From: Moraxella ovis
GTDB lineage: Bacteria; Pseudomonadota; Gammaproteobacteria; Pseudomonadales; Moraxellaceae
Reading direction: 5' to 3'
DNA: 64,000 nt
Assembly: GCF_900453105.1 (NCBI RefSeq)
Contig: NZ_UGPW01000001.1
Span: forward strand, 1,116,001 to 1,180,000
Position numbers and translations under genes: made by a program. Below the pieces are notes generated by a model that was not told where the DNA came from, did not search any database, and saw nothing but the letters and a program-made list of their open reading frames with translations. Positions 37,624 to 47,182 of this stretch are shown here, one piece after another. The number at the start of each line of letters is the position of its first letter. Position 1 is the first letter of the stretch.

Positions 37624-37653
37624 AAAAAAGGCGGCATGACACCACCTTTTTTG
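37624..37653 (-). terminator. Terminator after aceF
   Basis: AAAAAAGGCGG and CCACCTTTTTT form an 11-base stem with one mismatch and a 7-base loop, flanked by A/T runs on both strands. Confidence 0.65.
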
Positions 37654-37663
37654 TTTGTTTTTA

Positions 37664-39304
37664 TTAAAGCAAGATTTTACGCGGGTCAGCCAACAGCTTA
37701 GCAATATAGCGAGTGAACACCGCCGCATCCGCTCCGTTAATCGTACGGTGGTCGTACGATAGAGACAACGGTAGCATAAGACGTGGCTCAAACTCTTTGC
37801 CGTTCCAGCGTGGCTGATAAGTAGATTCAGAAATTCCCAAAATCGCCACTTGCGGATGGTTGACAAGTGGTGTGAAATAAGTACCACCCATGTTGCCTTG
37901 GCTTGAAATGGTGAATGACGCACCTTGCAAGTCTTTGGCAGACAGTTTCTTATCACGGGCTTTTTTGGCAAGCTCGCCAATCTCAATGGCAAGCTGGCGA
38001 ATGCCTTTGGCTTGGGCATCACGAATCACAGGCACAATCAAGCCATCATCAGTCGCCACTGCAATACCCATGTTCACCGATTTACGGATAATCATTTGGG
38101 TGTTGTCATCCGACACGTGGCTGTTGAATTTAGGGTGCTGGGTCAGAGCATACGCCACCGCCTTAACGATAAACGCCAAAATGGTAAGGCTGACGCCTTG
38201 TGCCTTAAACTCGGCTTTTAACTCGTTACGCATGGCTTCGGTGTCGGTAATGTCCGCCAAATCAAACTGCGTAACCTGTGGCAAAAGCGTGTTTAGGTTA
38301 AGCTGCGGAATAGAGACTTTTTGTAGGCGCGTTAGATCAACCGTCTCAATCTCACCCCAGATTTCTTTATTGCTCATGTCAGGCAGTGGTGGCAAGCTGA
38401 TCGCTGGACCGCTTGCAGCAGGTGCTGCTTTTGGTGCAGCTTGCGCACCCGTCATCACCGACTTGACATAGCCGAATAGGTCTTCTTTTAGGATGCGACC
38501 GTGGGCAGCTGTACCTTTGACGGTGCTGATGTCTACGCCCAGTTCACGTGCAAGCTTACGTACCGCAGGCCCTGCGTGAGCGTCTTTGGCTCGTGCGTTA
38601 ACTTCTGCTTCTGGCAGTTTGGCGCTGCTTGATGATGCAGGTTTTGGCGACTCATCTTGGACAGGTGCTTTTGGCGCTTCTTGTTTTGGTGTATCTTTTG
38701 GCGCAGCTTCTGCTTTGGGTGCTGCCGCCCCTTCTGCCTTGATGACAATAAAGGCTTGACCATTAGATACACTATCACCAGCATTGACTAAGATCGACTC
38801 GACCACACCACTGACAGGTGCTGGCACTTCAACCGATGCTTTGTCAGATTCTACCAACAGCAGTGGCTGATTCTCTTCCACTTGATCGCCAACGCTCACC
38901 ATAATCTCAGCGATCTCAGCACTATCAACACCTAGATCAGGTAGATTATGGGTTTGGCTACCACCAGCAGGTGCAGACTGAGCTGATTCGGCAGGCTTAG
39001 CCTCTTCTTGAGCAGGGGCTGGTGCTTCTGATGTCTTCGCTGGTTCGTCGTTTGGGCTTTCAGAAGCTGCCGCGCCATCCGAAGCTTCAACGCTAAGTAA
39101 GACGCTGCCTTCGCTAACACTGTCGCCAACATTGATGGCAATGCTGGTTACCTTGCCAGAGATAGGCGACGGTACTTCTACCGACGCTTTGTCTGATTCT
39201 ACTAGGATAATGTTGTCATTTTCGTTGATGATGTCGCCAACTTTAACCAAAATTTCGGCGACTTCAGCACTATCTACACCCAAATCAGGGGCTTTAATTT
39301 CCAT
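37664..39304 (-). CDS. aceF: Pyruvate dehydrogenase E2, dihydrolipoamide acetyltransferase
   Basis: The 546-aa core of the pyruvate dehydrogenase complex moves the acetyl group from lipoamide to CoA. Two N-terminal lipoyl domains carry the lipoylated Lys in identical VESDKASVEVP motifs (about residues 40 and 160). They are joined by Ala/Pro/Glu-rich linkers. The peripheral subunit-binding domain lies near residues 235-275 (HAGPAVRKLARELGVDI). The catalytic domain ends with the active-site DHRTINGADAA. E. coli AceF has three lipoyl domains, so two here is the shorter form. It lies 11 bases downstream of aceE; lpd is not adjacent. Confidence 0.95.
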   Translation of the reverse strand: MEIKAPDLGVDSAEVAEILVKVGDIINENDNIILVESDKASVEVPSPISGKVTSIAINVGDSVSEGSVLLSVEASDGAAASESPNDEPAKTSEAPAPAQEEAKPAESAQSAPAGGSQTHNLPDLGVDSAEIAEIMVSVGDQVEENQPLLLVESDKASVEVPAPVSGVVESILVNAGDSVSNGQAFIVIKAEGAAAPKAEAAPKDTPKQEAPKAPVQDESPKPASSSSAKLPEAEVNARAKDAHAGPAVRKLARELGVDISTVKGTAAHGRILKEDLFGYVKSVMTGAQAAPKAAPAASGPAISLPPLPDMSNKEIWGEIETVDLTRLQKVSIPQLNLNTLLPQVTQFDLADITDTEAMRNELKAEFKAQGVSLTILAFIVKAVAYALTQHPKFNSHVSDDNTQMIIRKSVNMGIAVATDDGLIVPVIRDAQAKGIRQLAIEIGELAKKARDKKLSAKDLQGASFTISSQGNMGGTYFTPLVNHPQVAILGISESTYQPRWNGKEFEPRLMLPLSLSYDHRTINGADAAVFTRYIAKLLADPRKILL

Positions 39305-39315
39305 TGATCGTCTCC

Positions 39316-42141
39316 TTATTTAGGTTCTGCGACATTGTTGTCATTTAGGATCGGTGCATCTGCTTTATTTTCGGCACGCCCTTCGCTGCTGATGGCGTCA
39401 TCAGAATCTTCCACAAAATCTGGAACTGGCGTTGGGTTTTCGTTCACGGCAGCGGCAGGCGCATCCGGGAAATAATCATAATGCGGCTGTGGTTGCCATG
39501 CAGGTGCTTGATCCACATCGATGTCAAAGCTGTTGATTGCATCTTGAACCAGACGAACATCGATCTCGCCTTCATCAGCCAACTTCTTCAGTGTCGCCAC
39601 GACAATGTGTTCAGCATTAACATGGAAGAAGTTGCGCAGCTGCTCACGGCTATCAGAACGACCAAAGCCATCCGTGCCCAAAGTGGTGTATGGGCGACTG
39701 TCAGGTAGCCAGCCACGGATTTGCTCTGAGTAGTTACGCATGTAGTCAGTTGCCGCGACCACGATGCCTTGATGTGAAGCAAGCTGTGAAGTTACCCATG
39801 GGGTCTTAGCTTCTTGGGTTGGGTGCAGACGATTGTAGTCGTCGCATGCCATGCCATCACGAGTCAGCTCGTTGAAGCTGGTGACGCTCCACACGTTTGC
39901 CTTGATGCCAAAGTCGTCATTTAGGATACGAGCGGCTTTTTGAACTTCGCGTAGGATAACACCAGAGCCCAGAAGCTGAACTTGGCTTGAGCCATTGTCT
40001 TCTAGCAGGTACATACCGCGTTTGATACCTTCTTCGACACCTGGTGGCATGGCTTCGTGCTCGTAGTTCTCATTCATCAGTGTGATGTAGTAGTATACGC
40101 GCTCACCTTCGCCATACATGCGTTTTAGACCGTCATGCATGATAACGGCAAGCTCATAGCCGAAGCAAGGATCGTATGTAACACAGTTAGGCACGGTGCC
40201 AAATAGAATGTGGCTGTGACCATCTTGGTGTTGTAGGCCTTCACCGTTTAGCGTGGTACGTCCTGCAGTCGCCCCGAACAAGAAGCCTTGTGCCTGCATG
40301 TCGCCAGCCGCCCAAGCTAGGTCGCCCACGCGCTGGAAACCGAACATTGAGTAGTAGATGTACATCGGAATCATCGGCAAGGCGTTGGTTGAGTAGCTGG
40401 TTGCAAGGCTAATCCAAGAACTCATCGCGCCTGCTTCGTTGATACCCTCTTCTAGCATGTGACCGTCTTTGGCTTCTTTATAACCCATCAGTGCTTCAGC
40501 GTCTTCAGCGACGTAGTTTTGACCGACTGATGAATAGATACCAAGCTGACGGAACATGCCTTCTAGACCGAACGTACGTGCTTCATCTGGTACGATAGGC
40601 ACGACATATTTGTTCAGTGCTTTGTCTTTTAATAGTGCTGACAATAGACGCACGAATACCATTGTGGTCGATTGTTTTTTGCCTTTTGAGCCTTGTAGTA
40701 CTTGATCAAAGATAGACAGCTCTGGGATTTGTAATGGTGTGTGACCACTACGACGTGCCGGCAAGTGTCCGCCCAATGCTTGACGACGACCCATTAGGTA
40801 TTTGTATTCTGCTGAATCTTCTGATGGACGATAAAATGGCAGCGTCTTAAGATCTTCATCGGTAAATGGCAGATCAAAGCGATCGCGGAAGTATTTTAGA
40901 CCACTTTCGTCAAGTTTTTTGATTTGGTGGGCTTTGTTAACCGCTTGGATTTGGTTTGATAGACCATAGCCTTTGACGGTTTTTACTAGAATAACCGTTG
41001 GCTGGCCTTTGGTTTTCATGGCTTCAGCATAAGCAGCATAGACTTTTTTCGGGTCGTGACCGCCACGGTTTAGACGCTGAATCTCATCATCGGACAGATC
41101 TTTTACCAGTTCTTCAAGCTCTGGGTATTTACCGAAGAATTCTTTGCGGGTAAATGCACCATCACGCGCTTCGTACAGCTGATAATCACCATCAACCACT
41201 TCTTCCATGCGGTGTTTTAGTACGCCTGTGGTGTCTTTAGCAAGTAGCGGATCCCAATGATCACCCCAGATCACCTTGATCACTCGCCAGCCTGCGCCGC
41301 GGAATACAGATTCTAGTTCTTGGATGATTTTGCCGTTACCGCGCACAGGACCGTCTAGACGTTGCAAGTTACAGTTGATGACCCAGATTAGGTTGTCAAG
41401 CTTCTCACGGCCTGCCATTGAGATCGCACCCAAGCTTTCAGGTTCGTCCGTCTCGCCGTCGCCCAAGAATGCCCATACTTTGCGGTCTTCGTCTTTGATG
41501 AGGCTGCGGTGCGTTAGGTATTTTTGTGCGCGTGCTTGGTAGATAGACATCAATGGACCAAGGCCCATCGATACTGTTGGGAATTGCCAGTAGTCAGGCA
41601 TCAAATATGGGTGTGGATAGCTTGATAGACCTTTACCGCCCACTTCGCGGCGGAAGTTTTTGAGTTGGTCTTCGCTTAAGCGCCCTTCTAGGAATGAACG
41701 CGCGTACATGCCTGGTGCGCCGTGACCTTGATAATAGATCATGTCGCCGCCAAAGTTCTCATCAGGTGCACGCCAAAAATGATTAAAACCTGTCTCATAC
41801 AGTGTCGCAGATGATGCGAAAGTCGCCAAGTGACCACCCAGCTCATCGTCATTTTGGTTAGCACGCATCACCATCGCAAGCGCATTATAACGAATCAATG
41901 CGCGCAGCTTACGCTCCATGTGAAGGTCGCCAGGATAGTTCGGCTCATCTTCAGCAGGAATGGTATTGATATAAGCAGTGTCTAATCGGTTAAACGGTAA
42001 GCCTTCTTGTACCGCCATGTTGTATAGTGCTTTTAGTAGAAATTGAGCGCGTTCTTTATCAGCGTTTTTGATAACCGAGGCGAATGCGTCAAGCCACTCT
42101 TGGGTTTCGACATGGTCGGCATCTTTATAATAAGTGGTCAT
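39316..42141 (-). CDS. aceE: Pyruvate dehydrogenase E1 component, homodimeric type
   Basis: The 941-aa thiamine-diphosphate enzyme decarboxylates pyruvate and acetylates the lipoyl groups of AceF. The thiamine diphosphate-binding motif is in FLGDGETDEPESLGAISMAG (GDG followed by N at VINCNLQ). Early sequence YYQGHGAPGMYARSFLEGR and the late QDGHSHILFGTVPNC are family hallmarks. Length is about 50 residues longer than E. coli AceE because of a Pro/Asp-rich C-terminal tail after residue 890. It is first of the aceEF operon. No pdhR regulator gene is upstream. Confidence 0.96.
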   Translation of the reverse strand: MTTYYKDADHVETQEWLDAFASVIKNADKERAQFLLKALYNMAVQEGLPFNRLDTAYINTIPAEDEPNYPGDLHMERKLRALIRYNALAMVMRANQNDDELGGHLATFASSATLYETGFNHFWRAPDENFGGDMIYYQGHGAPGMYARSFLEGRLSEDQLKNFRREVGGKGLSSYPHPYLMPDYWQFPTVSMGLGPLMSIYQARAQKYLTHRSLIKDEDRKVWAFLGDGETDEPESLGAISMAGREKLDNLIWVINCNLQRLDGPVRGNGKIIQELESVFRGAGWRVIKVIWGDHWDPLLAKDTTGVLKHRMEEVVDGDYQLYEARDGAFTRKEFFGKYPELEELVKDLSDDEIQRLNRGGHDPKKVYAAYAEAMKTKGQPTVILVKTVKGYGLSNQIQAVNKAHQIKKLDESGLKYFRDRFDLPFTDEDLKTLPFYRPSEDSAEYKYLMGRRQALGGHLPARRSGHTPLQIPELSIFDQVLQGSKGKKQSTTMVFVRLLSALLKDKALNKYVVPIVPDEARTFGLEGMFRQLGIYSSVGQNYVAEDAEALMGYKEAKDGHMLEEGINEAGAMSSWISLATSYSTNALPMIPMYIYYSMFGFQRVGDLAWAAGDMQAQGFLFGATAGRTTLNGEGLQHQDGHSHILFGTVPNCVTYDPCFGYELAVIMHDGLKRMYGEGERVYYYITLMNENYEHEAMPPGVEEGIKRGMYLLEDNGSSQVQLLGSGVILREVQKAARILNDDFGIKANVWSVTSFNELTRDGMACDDYNRLHPTQEAKTPWVTSQLASHQGIVVAATDYMRNYSEQIRGWLPDSRPYTTLGTDGFGRSDSREQLRNFFHVNAEHIVVATLKKLADEGEIDVRLVQDAINSFDIDVDQAPAWQPQPHYDYFPDAPAAAVNENPTPVPDFVEDSDDAISSEGRAENKADAPILNDNNVAEPK

Positions 42142-42494
42142 AAAGGTATCCTAATTAAAATTTAGCCAAATATTGGCGGTGAATTTAAAATGTACAATCG
42201 TCGTCGCGTTGCCAGTCAAGTAAATTACACGTCTTTTATGGCAAAATGATGAAACTATTAATAGCACACTTTAAAGATCATTTATATTATAAAGGCTTTT
42301 TCCAAAAAAGTTTATCGTTTTTAGAAAATGAAAAAATTATCAATATTTTTTTAAAAAATACTTATTTTAAATCAATTCATTATGGCATATTTTTATATTA
42401 TAAATAAGAATTATACTTATTTAGAGTCATTTTATTGCCATTACAAGAACCGACAAACCCATATATGGTCTGTCGGTCATAGATCATGCCCAAA
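42142..42494. promoter_or_regulatory. Region upstream of aceE and downstream of bfr
   Basis: About 350 bases. The part next to aceE is extremely A+T-rich and should hold its promoter. The part next to the bacterioferritin gene carries the hairpin at 42449-42477. No gene is seen. Confidence 0.4.
42449..42477 (-). terminator. Hairpin after the bacterioferritin genes
   Basis: ACCGACA and TGTCGGT form a 7-bp stem enclosing a further short CC/GG pairing. It lies 18 bases after the stop of the second bfr gene. There is no clean T run, so termination is likely but not certain. Confidence 0.45.
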
Positions 42495-42968
42495 TCAATC
42501 TTCAGTGGATTGGATTTGGATGTAATTTTGAATGCCGATGTCTTCGATTTTCTCTTGTTGAGTCTCAAGCCAGTCTTCGTATTCTTCGTTACCGTCTTTT
42601 AGTCTGATCAACAGCTCACGAGAAACGAAATCGCGTTTTTCGGTGCATACGCCGATGGCATCAACAAGCACGTCATGCTTACGTTTCTCTAGACGTAAAT
42701 CACATGCCAAAATCTCTTCTACGTTCTCACCGATGAGCAACTTGCCAAGCTCTTGCAAGTTCGGCAGACCTTCTAATAGTAGGATGCGTTCAATAAGCTC
42801 ATCAGACCATTTCATCTCTTGGATGGACTGCTTATAAAATGCGTCGTTTAGCTCTTTAACGCCCCAATTCTTCACAATGCGTGCATGCAAGAAATACTGG
42901 TTAATCGCGATGAGCGACTGACCCAGCACGCTGTTAAGTGCGCGGATGACTTCTTTATCACCTTTCAT
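42495..42968 (-). CDS. bfr: Bacterioferritin subunit, haem-ligand type lacking ferroxidase residues
   Basis: The 157-aa four-helix subunit begins MKGDKEVIRALNSVLGQSLI. Aligned by eye with E. coli Bfr, the haem-ligand Met52 is kept (QEMKW). Most di-iron ligands are changed: Glu18 to Ser, His54 to Trp, Glu127 to Asn and His130 to Tyr; Glu51 and Glu94 remain. It should therefore bind haem between subunits but not oxidise iron itself. It lies 42 bases downstream of the other bfr gene and is likely co-transcribed. Together they would form a mixed shell, as reported for Neisseria and Pseudomonas two-subunit bacterioferritins. Confidence 0.93.
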   Translation of the reverse strand: MKGDKEVIRALNSVLGQSLIAINQYFLHARIVKNWGVKELNDAFYKQSIQEMKWSDELIERILLLEGLPNLQELGKLLIGENVEEILACDLRLEKRKHDVLVDAIGVCTEKRDFVSRELLIRLKDGNEEYEDWLETQQEKIEDIGIQNYIQIQSTED

Positions 42969-43010
42969 GGTTACCCTCCTAACAAATGTCCAAATTTAGC
43001 AATCTGCAAG

Positions 43011-43505
43011 TTAGTGTGCAGCGCCAACCATTTTCGGTTCAGCAGTCTGGCTTTGTAGGTAGTTTTGAAGACCCATAAGCTCGATTAGGCGAAGCTGTTT
43101 TTCTAACCAGTGCGCGTGATCTTGTTCGGTATCTTCTAATTGGCGCACCAGCATATCACGAGTGACATAGTCGCGCTCAGCTTCACAGATGGCGATACCT
43201 TCTTTTAGATGCTCTTGAACGGTGTATTCTAAGTTGAGATCAGACTGTAGCATGGCAGGCACGTCAGCACCAATGTTAATCTCGCCCACTTGCATGTTAG
43301 GTATGCCGCCTAGCATGATGATGCGATTGATGATAAGGCGTGCATGCAGTGTCTCATCTTCCATCTCGTGATAGATGCGATCGTGCAGCTTGCCAAGTTC
43401 CCATTCCGCATACATTTGAGAATGGATAAAATATTGATCGCGCGCGCCTAATTCGCCAGTTAATAGAAAGTTTAGATAATCAATGACTTTTTGAGAAGAT
43501 TTCAT
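43011..43505 (-). CDS. bfr: Bacterioferritin subunit with intact ferroxidase site
   Basis: The 164-aa subunit starts MKSSQKVIDYLNFLLTGELGA. Aligned by eye with E. coli Bfr, all six di-iron ligands are present: Glu18, Glu51, His54 (EDETLH), Glu94, Glu127 and His130 (TEQDH). The haem ligand Met52 is replaced by Thr. It should oxidise and load iron but not bind haem through Met. It is the upstream gene of the pair, with AGGAG before the ATG. It complements the haem-type subunit encoded next. Confidence 0.94.
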   Translation of the reverse strand: MKSSQKVIDYLNFLLTGELGARDQYFIHSQMYAEWELGKLHDRIYHEMEDETLHARLIINRIIMLGGIPNMQVGEINIGADVPAMLQSDLNLEYTVQEHLKEGIAICEAERDYVTRDMLVRQLEDTEQDHAHWLEKQLRLIELMGLQNYLQSQTAEPKMVGAAH

Positions 43506-43920
43506 CTGTTGCTCCTGTTTGTGTTAAGAATACAAGACGATGGATGTAGCTACCCATCATCAAGTTGAGTATATATTAACATAAATACGACAAATATCAC
43601 CCTAATAATTGTATAACAAATGAACTGATAACGGAATGCAATCTGCGAATGGCTCTCACATTGAGAACGTATTTAACTGAGGTTTTGACATAAATTTAAG
43701 ATAAAATCATTCTCAAATAGGTATTATAAGTATTTGATTTCACTAATATAAATAAAAGAATAACAGCTCACAATAGCAAGCTGTTATCATTTAAGGATAA
43801 TTTTATTTTATTAGTTTAATAATGATTATCGATTAGTAGGATCAATCAATAAGAATGATTGTCACATGGATGCGTCCTGCATTACTTATAGAAATATTAG
43901 CGCAACATATTTAACTTCAA
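43506..43920 (-). promoter_or_regulatory. bfd-bfr intergenic region with Fur-like sequences
   Basis: About 415 bases without a gene. AATAATGATTATCGATTAG at 43818-43836 matches the 19-base Fur consensus at about 12 positions. Two weaker stretches lie at 43700-43718 and 43851-43865. These may make the bfr genes iron-responsive. The rest is A+T-rich promoter-like DNA. Confidence 0.35.
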
Positions 43921-44115
43921 TTAACCTGCCATGACATCAATCACAGGCAAGCTGGCTTGATGTTCGTCAATCAGGTCTTGCACCATAGGCACACAACAGC
44001 CGCAGCAAGTGCCGACCTGTAATGCATCTTGAAGACCTTGTAGGGTGTTGATGCCTTGGGTCATGGCGGTGTTGATTTGAGTGTCTTTTACATCGTGGCA
44101 GATACATACGTACAT
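43921..44115 (-). CDS. bfd: Bacterioferritin-associated ferredoxin
   Basis: The 64-aa [2Fe-2S] protein gives electrons to bacterioferritin to release stored iron. The cysteine pattern MYVCIC at the start and GTCCGCC near residues 37-42 supplies the cluster ligands expected for Bfd. AGGAG lies before the ATG at 44115. It is on the same strand as the two bfr genes but 415 bases upstream, so it probably has its own promoter with a Fur-like site. Low-iron induction is expected from the family. Confidence 0.93.
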   Translation of the reverse strand: MYVCICHDVKDTQINTAMTQGINTLQGLQDALQVGTCCGCCVPMVQDLIDEHQASLPVIDVMAG

Positions 44116-44417
44116 GATGGTCTCCTGTAATAAGCGGTGATTGACCGCCCTTCCTCATGCTAATGATAAAAATCAAAGCCCGTCATTGATTTGATGAATA
44201 CTATAACAGGAACAATTCTTGTTTTCAACATTTTTTAAGAATTTTTCTTATTTAATAAAGAAAACAAATAACAATCGCATTAATGGTAAATAAAACAAAA
44301 CATTCCTGACTATTTTAGTCGGAAATGGATGAATATATCAGTATGTAAACAGATTTATTTTATGGCATAATATCGCTGATAATTTGTCTATACCTAAAAT
44401 CTTAAAAAGGAATTCGC
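44116..44417. promoter_or_regulatory. Divergent bfd / sdaA intergenic region
   Basis: About 300 bases, A+T-rich, carrying promoters for bfd (minus) and sdaA (plus). Apart from the Fur-like site at 44159-44177 nothing distinctive is seen. Confidence 0.4.
44159..44177 (-). promoter_or_regulatory. Candidate Fur box upstream of bfd
   Basis: The 19-base stretch contains TAATGATAA and matches the Fur consensus at about 13 positions. It sits 44 bases before the bfd start, a typical place for iron repression. Confidence 0.45.
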
Positions 44418-45830
44418 ATGATTAGTGTTTTTGATTTATTTAAAATTGGCATAGGCCCTTCAAGCTCGCACACGGTCGGACCTATGGTGGCGGCGAACCG
44501 ATTTCTAGAATTGCTTGGTGACGATGTGCATTTGGTCAATAGCATACGGGTGGATCTGTATGGTTCACTGTCCGCCACGGGCAAGGGACATGCCACAGAT
44601 ACCGCAGTGATGTTAGGATTGCTCGGTCATCAGCCGCGCACCATGGACACGACGAAGACGGATGATTATTTAGCGCCCATCATGAATGATGGTGTCTTGC
44701 TGCTGGGCGGTGTCAGGCAAATCTCGTTTAACTATGGCAGTGACATCGTCTGGTATGATGAAGTCACCCTGCCCCATCATCCTAACGGCATGAGCATTAG
44801 TGCTTTTTTGGATGATGATAAAATTATCTCGCAGACTTATTACTCTATCGGCGGCGGCTTCGTCGTGGATAAGGATGAGATCATGGCTGATGAGCCCATA
44901 GATGAAGACATTAATTTTCCTTATCCTTTTGAAATGGCGTCAGAGCTGTCCGCCATCTGCGAAGCCAAATCTCTAAACATCGCCGAGCTCATGATGCTAA
45001 ATGAATCAGTAATTCGCCCAGAAGAAGAGATTAAAGACTATCTAACCGAGATATGGGAGGTCATGCAGGCATGTGTAACCCAAGGCTGTCAAAAAGATGG
45101 CATCTTGCCAGGCGGGCTTAATGTCAAACGACGCGCCAAGGGTCTATATGATCAATTATCCAAAGAATATGGCCGCTCTTCTGATGGTGGCCTTTTGGCG
45201 ATGGACTGGGTGGATTTGTATGCCTTGGCGGTCAATGAAGAAAACGCTGCAGGCGGTAAGGTCGTCACCGCGCCGACCAATGGTGCCGCAGGAATCATTC
45301 CTGCTGTACTGCACTACTATCGTGGTTTTATCCCGTCGTTCAGCCATCAAGGGGTGCGTGAGTTCTTATTGGTGGCAGGTGCGATAGGCGCGCTCATCAA
45401 ACACAACGCTTCAATCTCAGGTGCAGAAGTCGGCTGTCAAGGCGAAGTGGGTTCTGCCTGTGCCATGGCGGCGGCTGGCTTGGCTCATGTGATGGGCGGG
45501 TCAGTTGCGCAGTGCTTGAACGCTGCTGAGATTGGGCTTGAGCATAACTTAGGTCTTACCTGCGACCCGATAGCAGGATTGGTGCAGGTGCCTTGCATCG
45601 AGCGCAACGCCATGGCATCGGTTAAGGCGATCAATGCGGCGCGTCTTGCACTTCGAGGCGATGGCTCGCATCATGTGTCACTAGATAAAGCCATCCTGAC
45701 CATGAAGGAGACTGGTCGCGACATGATGGATAAATACAAAGAAACCGCACGCGGTGGTCTGGCCGTCTATGCTGATAGTCGCATTCCTACTGCCAGCATT
45801 GGCATTAATGTGGGCTTTAGTCAATGCTAA
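44418..45830 (+). CDS. sdaA: L-serine dehydratase, iron-sulfur type
   Basis: The 470-aa single-chain enzyme deaminates L-serine to pyruvate and ammonia with a [4Fe-4S] cluster. The beta domain starts [20 protein letters not shown]. The alpha domain has [20 protein letters not shown]. Cluster cysteines are in [16 protein letters not shown] and [18 protein letters not shown]. Length is close to E. coli SdaA. It starts after AAAAGGAA and ends before a strong terminator, so it is a single-gene unit. Its pyruvate product would feed the pyruvate dehydrogenase encoded nearby. Confidence 0.96.
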   Translation: MISVFDLFKIGIGPSSSHTVGPMVAANRFLELLGDDVHLVNSIRVDLYGSLSATGKGHATDTAVMLGLLGHQPRTMDTTKTDDYLAPIMNDGVLLLGGVRQISFNYGSDIVWYDEVTLPHHPNGMSISAFLDDDKIISQTYYSIGGGFVVDKDEIMADEPIDEDINFPYPFEMASELSAICEAKSLNIAELMMLNESVIRPEEEIKDYLTEIWEVMQACVTQGCQKDGILPGGLNVKRRAKGLYDQLSKEYGRSSDGGLLAMDWVDLYALAVNEENAAGGKVVTAPTNGAAGIIPAVLHYYRGFIPSFSHQGVREFLLVAGAIGALIKHNASISGAEVGCQGEVGSACAMAAAGLAHVMGGSVAQCLNAAEIGLEHNLGLTCDPIAGLVQVPCIERNAMASVKAINAARLALRGDGSHHVSLDKAILTMKETGRDMMDKYKETARGGLAVYADSRIPTASIGINVGFSQC

Positions 45831-45861
45831 AATGTCGATAATACTAATATTTCACCCAAAC

Positions 45862-45892
45862 AAAAAGATCTCTAATTGTAGAGATCTTTTTA
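45862..45892. terminator. Terminator between sdaA and convergent lipoprotein gene
   Basis: A 13-bp perfect stem AAAAAGATCTCTA/TAGAGATCTTTTT with a 4-base loop; usable from both sides. Confidence 0.88.
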
Positions 45893-45906
45893 TGAAAGAC
45901 AAGCGA

Positions 45907-46308
45907 TTAGTTGATAATTTCTGGTGTTTTAGAGATTAGCTTGTTTAGTGTCCATACAGGTTTTACATTATTGCCTTCGGCAACCCTTGTTTGCTTAACA
46001 TCTAGCACATAACGGAAACCTTCTTCGTATTCAAAACCTTGGATTTCACCGCTTAGCACGTTAAAGTTACGATCGATGGTGCGACGATATTGTAGGCATT
46101 CGCCAGCAACTTTAGTACCAGTTGTACTGGTTAGTTCGCACACAGCTTTACGTGGTGCGATCTCTACTTGGAAGCTCGGGATTTCAATGATTTTAACTTC
46201 TTTGGTTTGACCTTCTAAAGTCATGACACGCGTATCATTTAGGTTGTTTGATGCACAACCTGTCAGGGCAATAGCGGCAGCGGTCAATGCGATGGCAAAT
46301 TTTTTCAT
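45907..46308 (-). CDS. Small hypothetical lipoprotein
   Basis: The 133-aa product begins MKKFAIALTAAAIALTGCAS, a lipoprotein signal with Cys18 as the acylated residue. ATG 46308 is chosen because AGGAGA lies six bases upstream; a longer frame to 46353 adds a charged, unlikely N-terminus. The mature part is a small beta-rich domain (VEIAPRKAVCELTSTTGTKV, then FEYEEGFRYVLDVKQTRV). The latter half resembles the DUF4377 pattern seen in some envelope lipoproteins, but that is only a guess. Convergent with sdaA. Confidence 0.7.
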   Translation of the reverse strand: MKKFAIALTAAAIALTGCASNNLNDTRVMTLEGQTKEVKIIEIPSFQVEIAPRKAVCELTSTTGTKVAGECLQYRRTIDRNFNVLSGEIQGFEYEEGFRYVLDVKQTRVAEGNNVKPVWTLNKLISKTPEIIN

Positions 46309-46489
46309 GATTAATCTCCTTGATTGTGATTTATTGATAAAAATTAATATCAATATAAAGTTAGAAAATCTTAATCTTAACTCTGTATTAATTTAAGTAA
46401 AATATTTACTCGATTTAAATAATAGCACGCTAATATTGCTATGATGTAACAGATTCACGGTAACATTGTATAATAAATAGGCAATGCAC

Positions 46490-46523
46490 AAAAAAGACAG
46501 CATAAAATTAAGCTGTCTTTTTA
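46490..46523 (-). terminator. Terminator of the ketone-body gene cluster
   Basis: An 11-bp stem AAAAAGACAGC/GCTGTCTTTTT with a 10-base loop lies 18 bases after the last gene of the cluster. Confidence 0.8.
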
Positions 46524-46540
46524 TGTCATATGGTGTGATA

Positions 46541-47173
46541 TTAAGATTGGTGTACGGTAACCGGTGTGGCATTTTGAACATCTTCAAATGTCACGCCATC
46601 AGCAAGCTCCACCAAAACAAGCCCCTTATCGGTAACGTCATACACCCCAAGTTCGGTAATGATGCGATTAACCACGCCCTTACCTGTCAGAGGAAGCTGG
46701 CACTCAGGCAAAATCTTCGGCTCGCCATGTTTATTGACCTGCTCCATAAGCACAATAACACGCTGGACACCTGCGACCAAATCCATCGCTCCGCCCATGC
46801 CCTTGACCATTTTGTTTGGTATCATCCAATTTGCCAAATCGCCCTTTTCGGAAACTTCCATTGCCCCTAGGATGGCAAGATTGACCTTGCCGCCCCGTAT
46901 CATGCCAAAAGACTGCGATGAGCTAAAAAAGCTCGCCCCCTGTTGAGCGGTTACCGTTTGCTTACCTGCGTTGATTAAATCAGCATCAATCTCGCTTTCG
47001 GTGGGGAACGCCCCAATGCCCAAAAGTCCATTTTCTGATTGAAGCATGACCGTCATGCCATCTGGAATGTAGTTGGCAACCAATGTTGGCAAACCAATGC
47101 CCAAATTCACATAATAACCGTCTTGTAATTCCAAACTGGCACGGCGTGCCATTTGCTCTCTTGTCCAGGCCAT
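46541..47173 (-). CDS. scoB: 3-oxoacid CoA-transferase subunit B
   Basis: A 210-aa subunit of the enzyme moving CoA from succinyl-CoA or acetyl-CoA to acetoacetate. It starts [16 protein letters not shown], has [19 protein letters not shown], and carries the catalytic glutamate in [10 protein letters not shown]. Length is typical. It is the last gene of the cluster, nine bases after subunit A. Whether it is a succinyl-CoA-dependent (ScoAB) or acetyl-CoA-dependent (AtoDA) enzyme cannot be settled by eye. The gene context (thiolase, AtoE, 3-hydroxybutyrate dehydrogenase) fits ketone-body use. Confidence 0.92.
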   Translation of the reverse strand: MAWTREQMARRASLELQDGYYVNLGIGLPTLVANYIPDGMTVMLQSENGLLGIGAFPTESEIDADLINAGKQTVTAQQGASFFSSSQSFGMIRGGKVNLAILGAMEVSEKGDLANWMIPNKMVKGMGGAMDLVAGVQRVIVLMEQVNKHGEPKILPECQLPLTGKGVVNRIITELGVYDVTDKGLVLVELADGVTFEDVQNATPVTVHQS

Positions 47174-47182
47174 GATTTTCCC

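Noticed and set aside
37890..38471. 193-codon plus-strand frame opposite aceF
   Set aside because: It lies wholly within the catalytic region of aceF and has no ribosome site or recognisable protein features.
46393..46587. 64-codon minus-strand frame overlapping the end of scoB
   Set aside because: It crosses the cluster terminator and overlaps scoB; no supporting signals.
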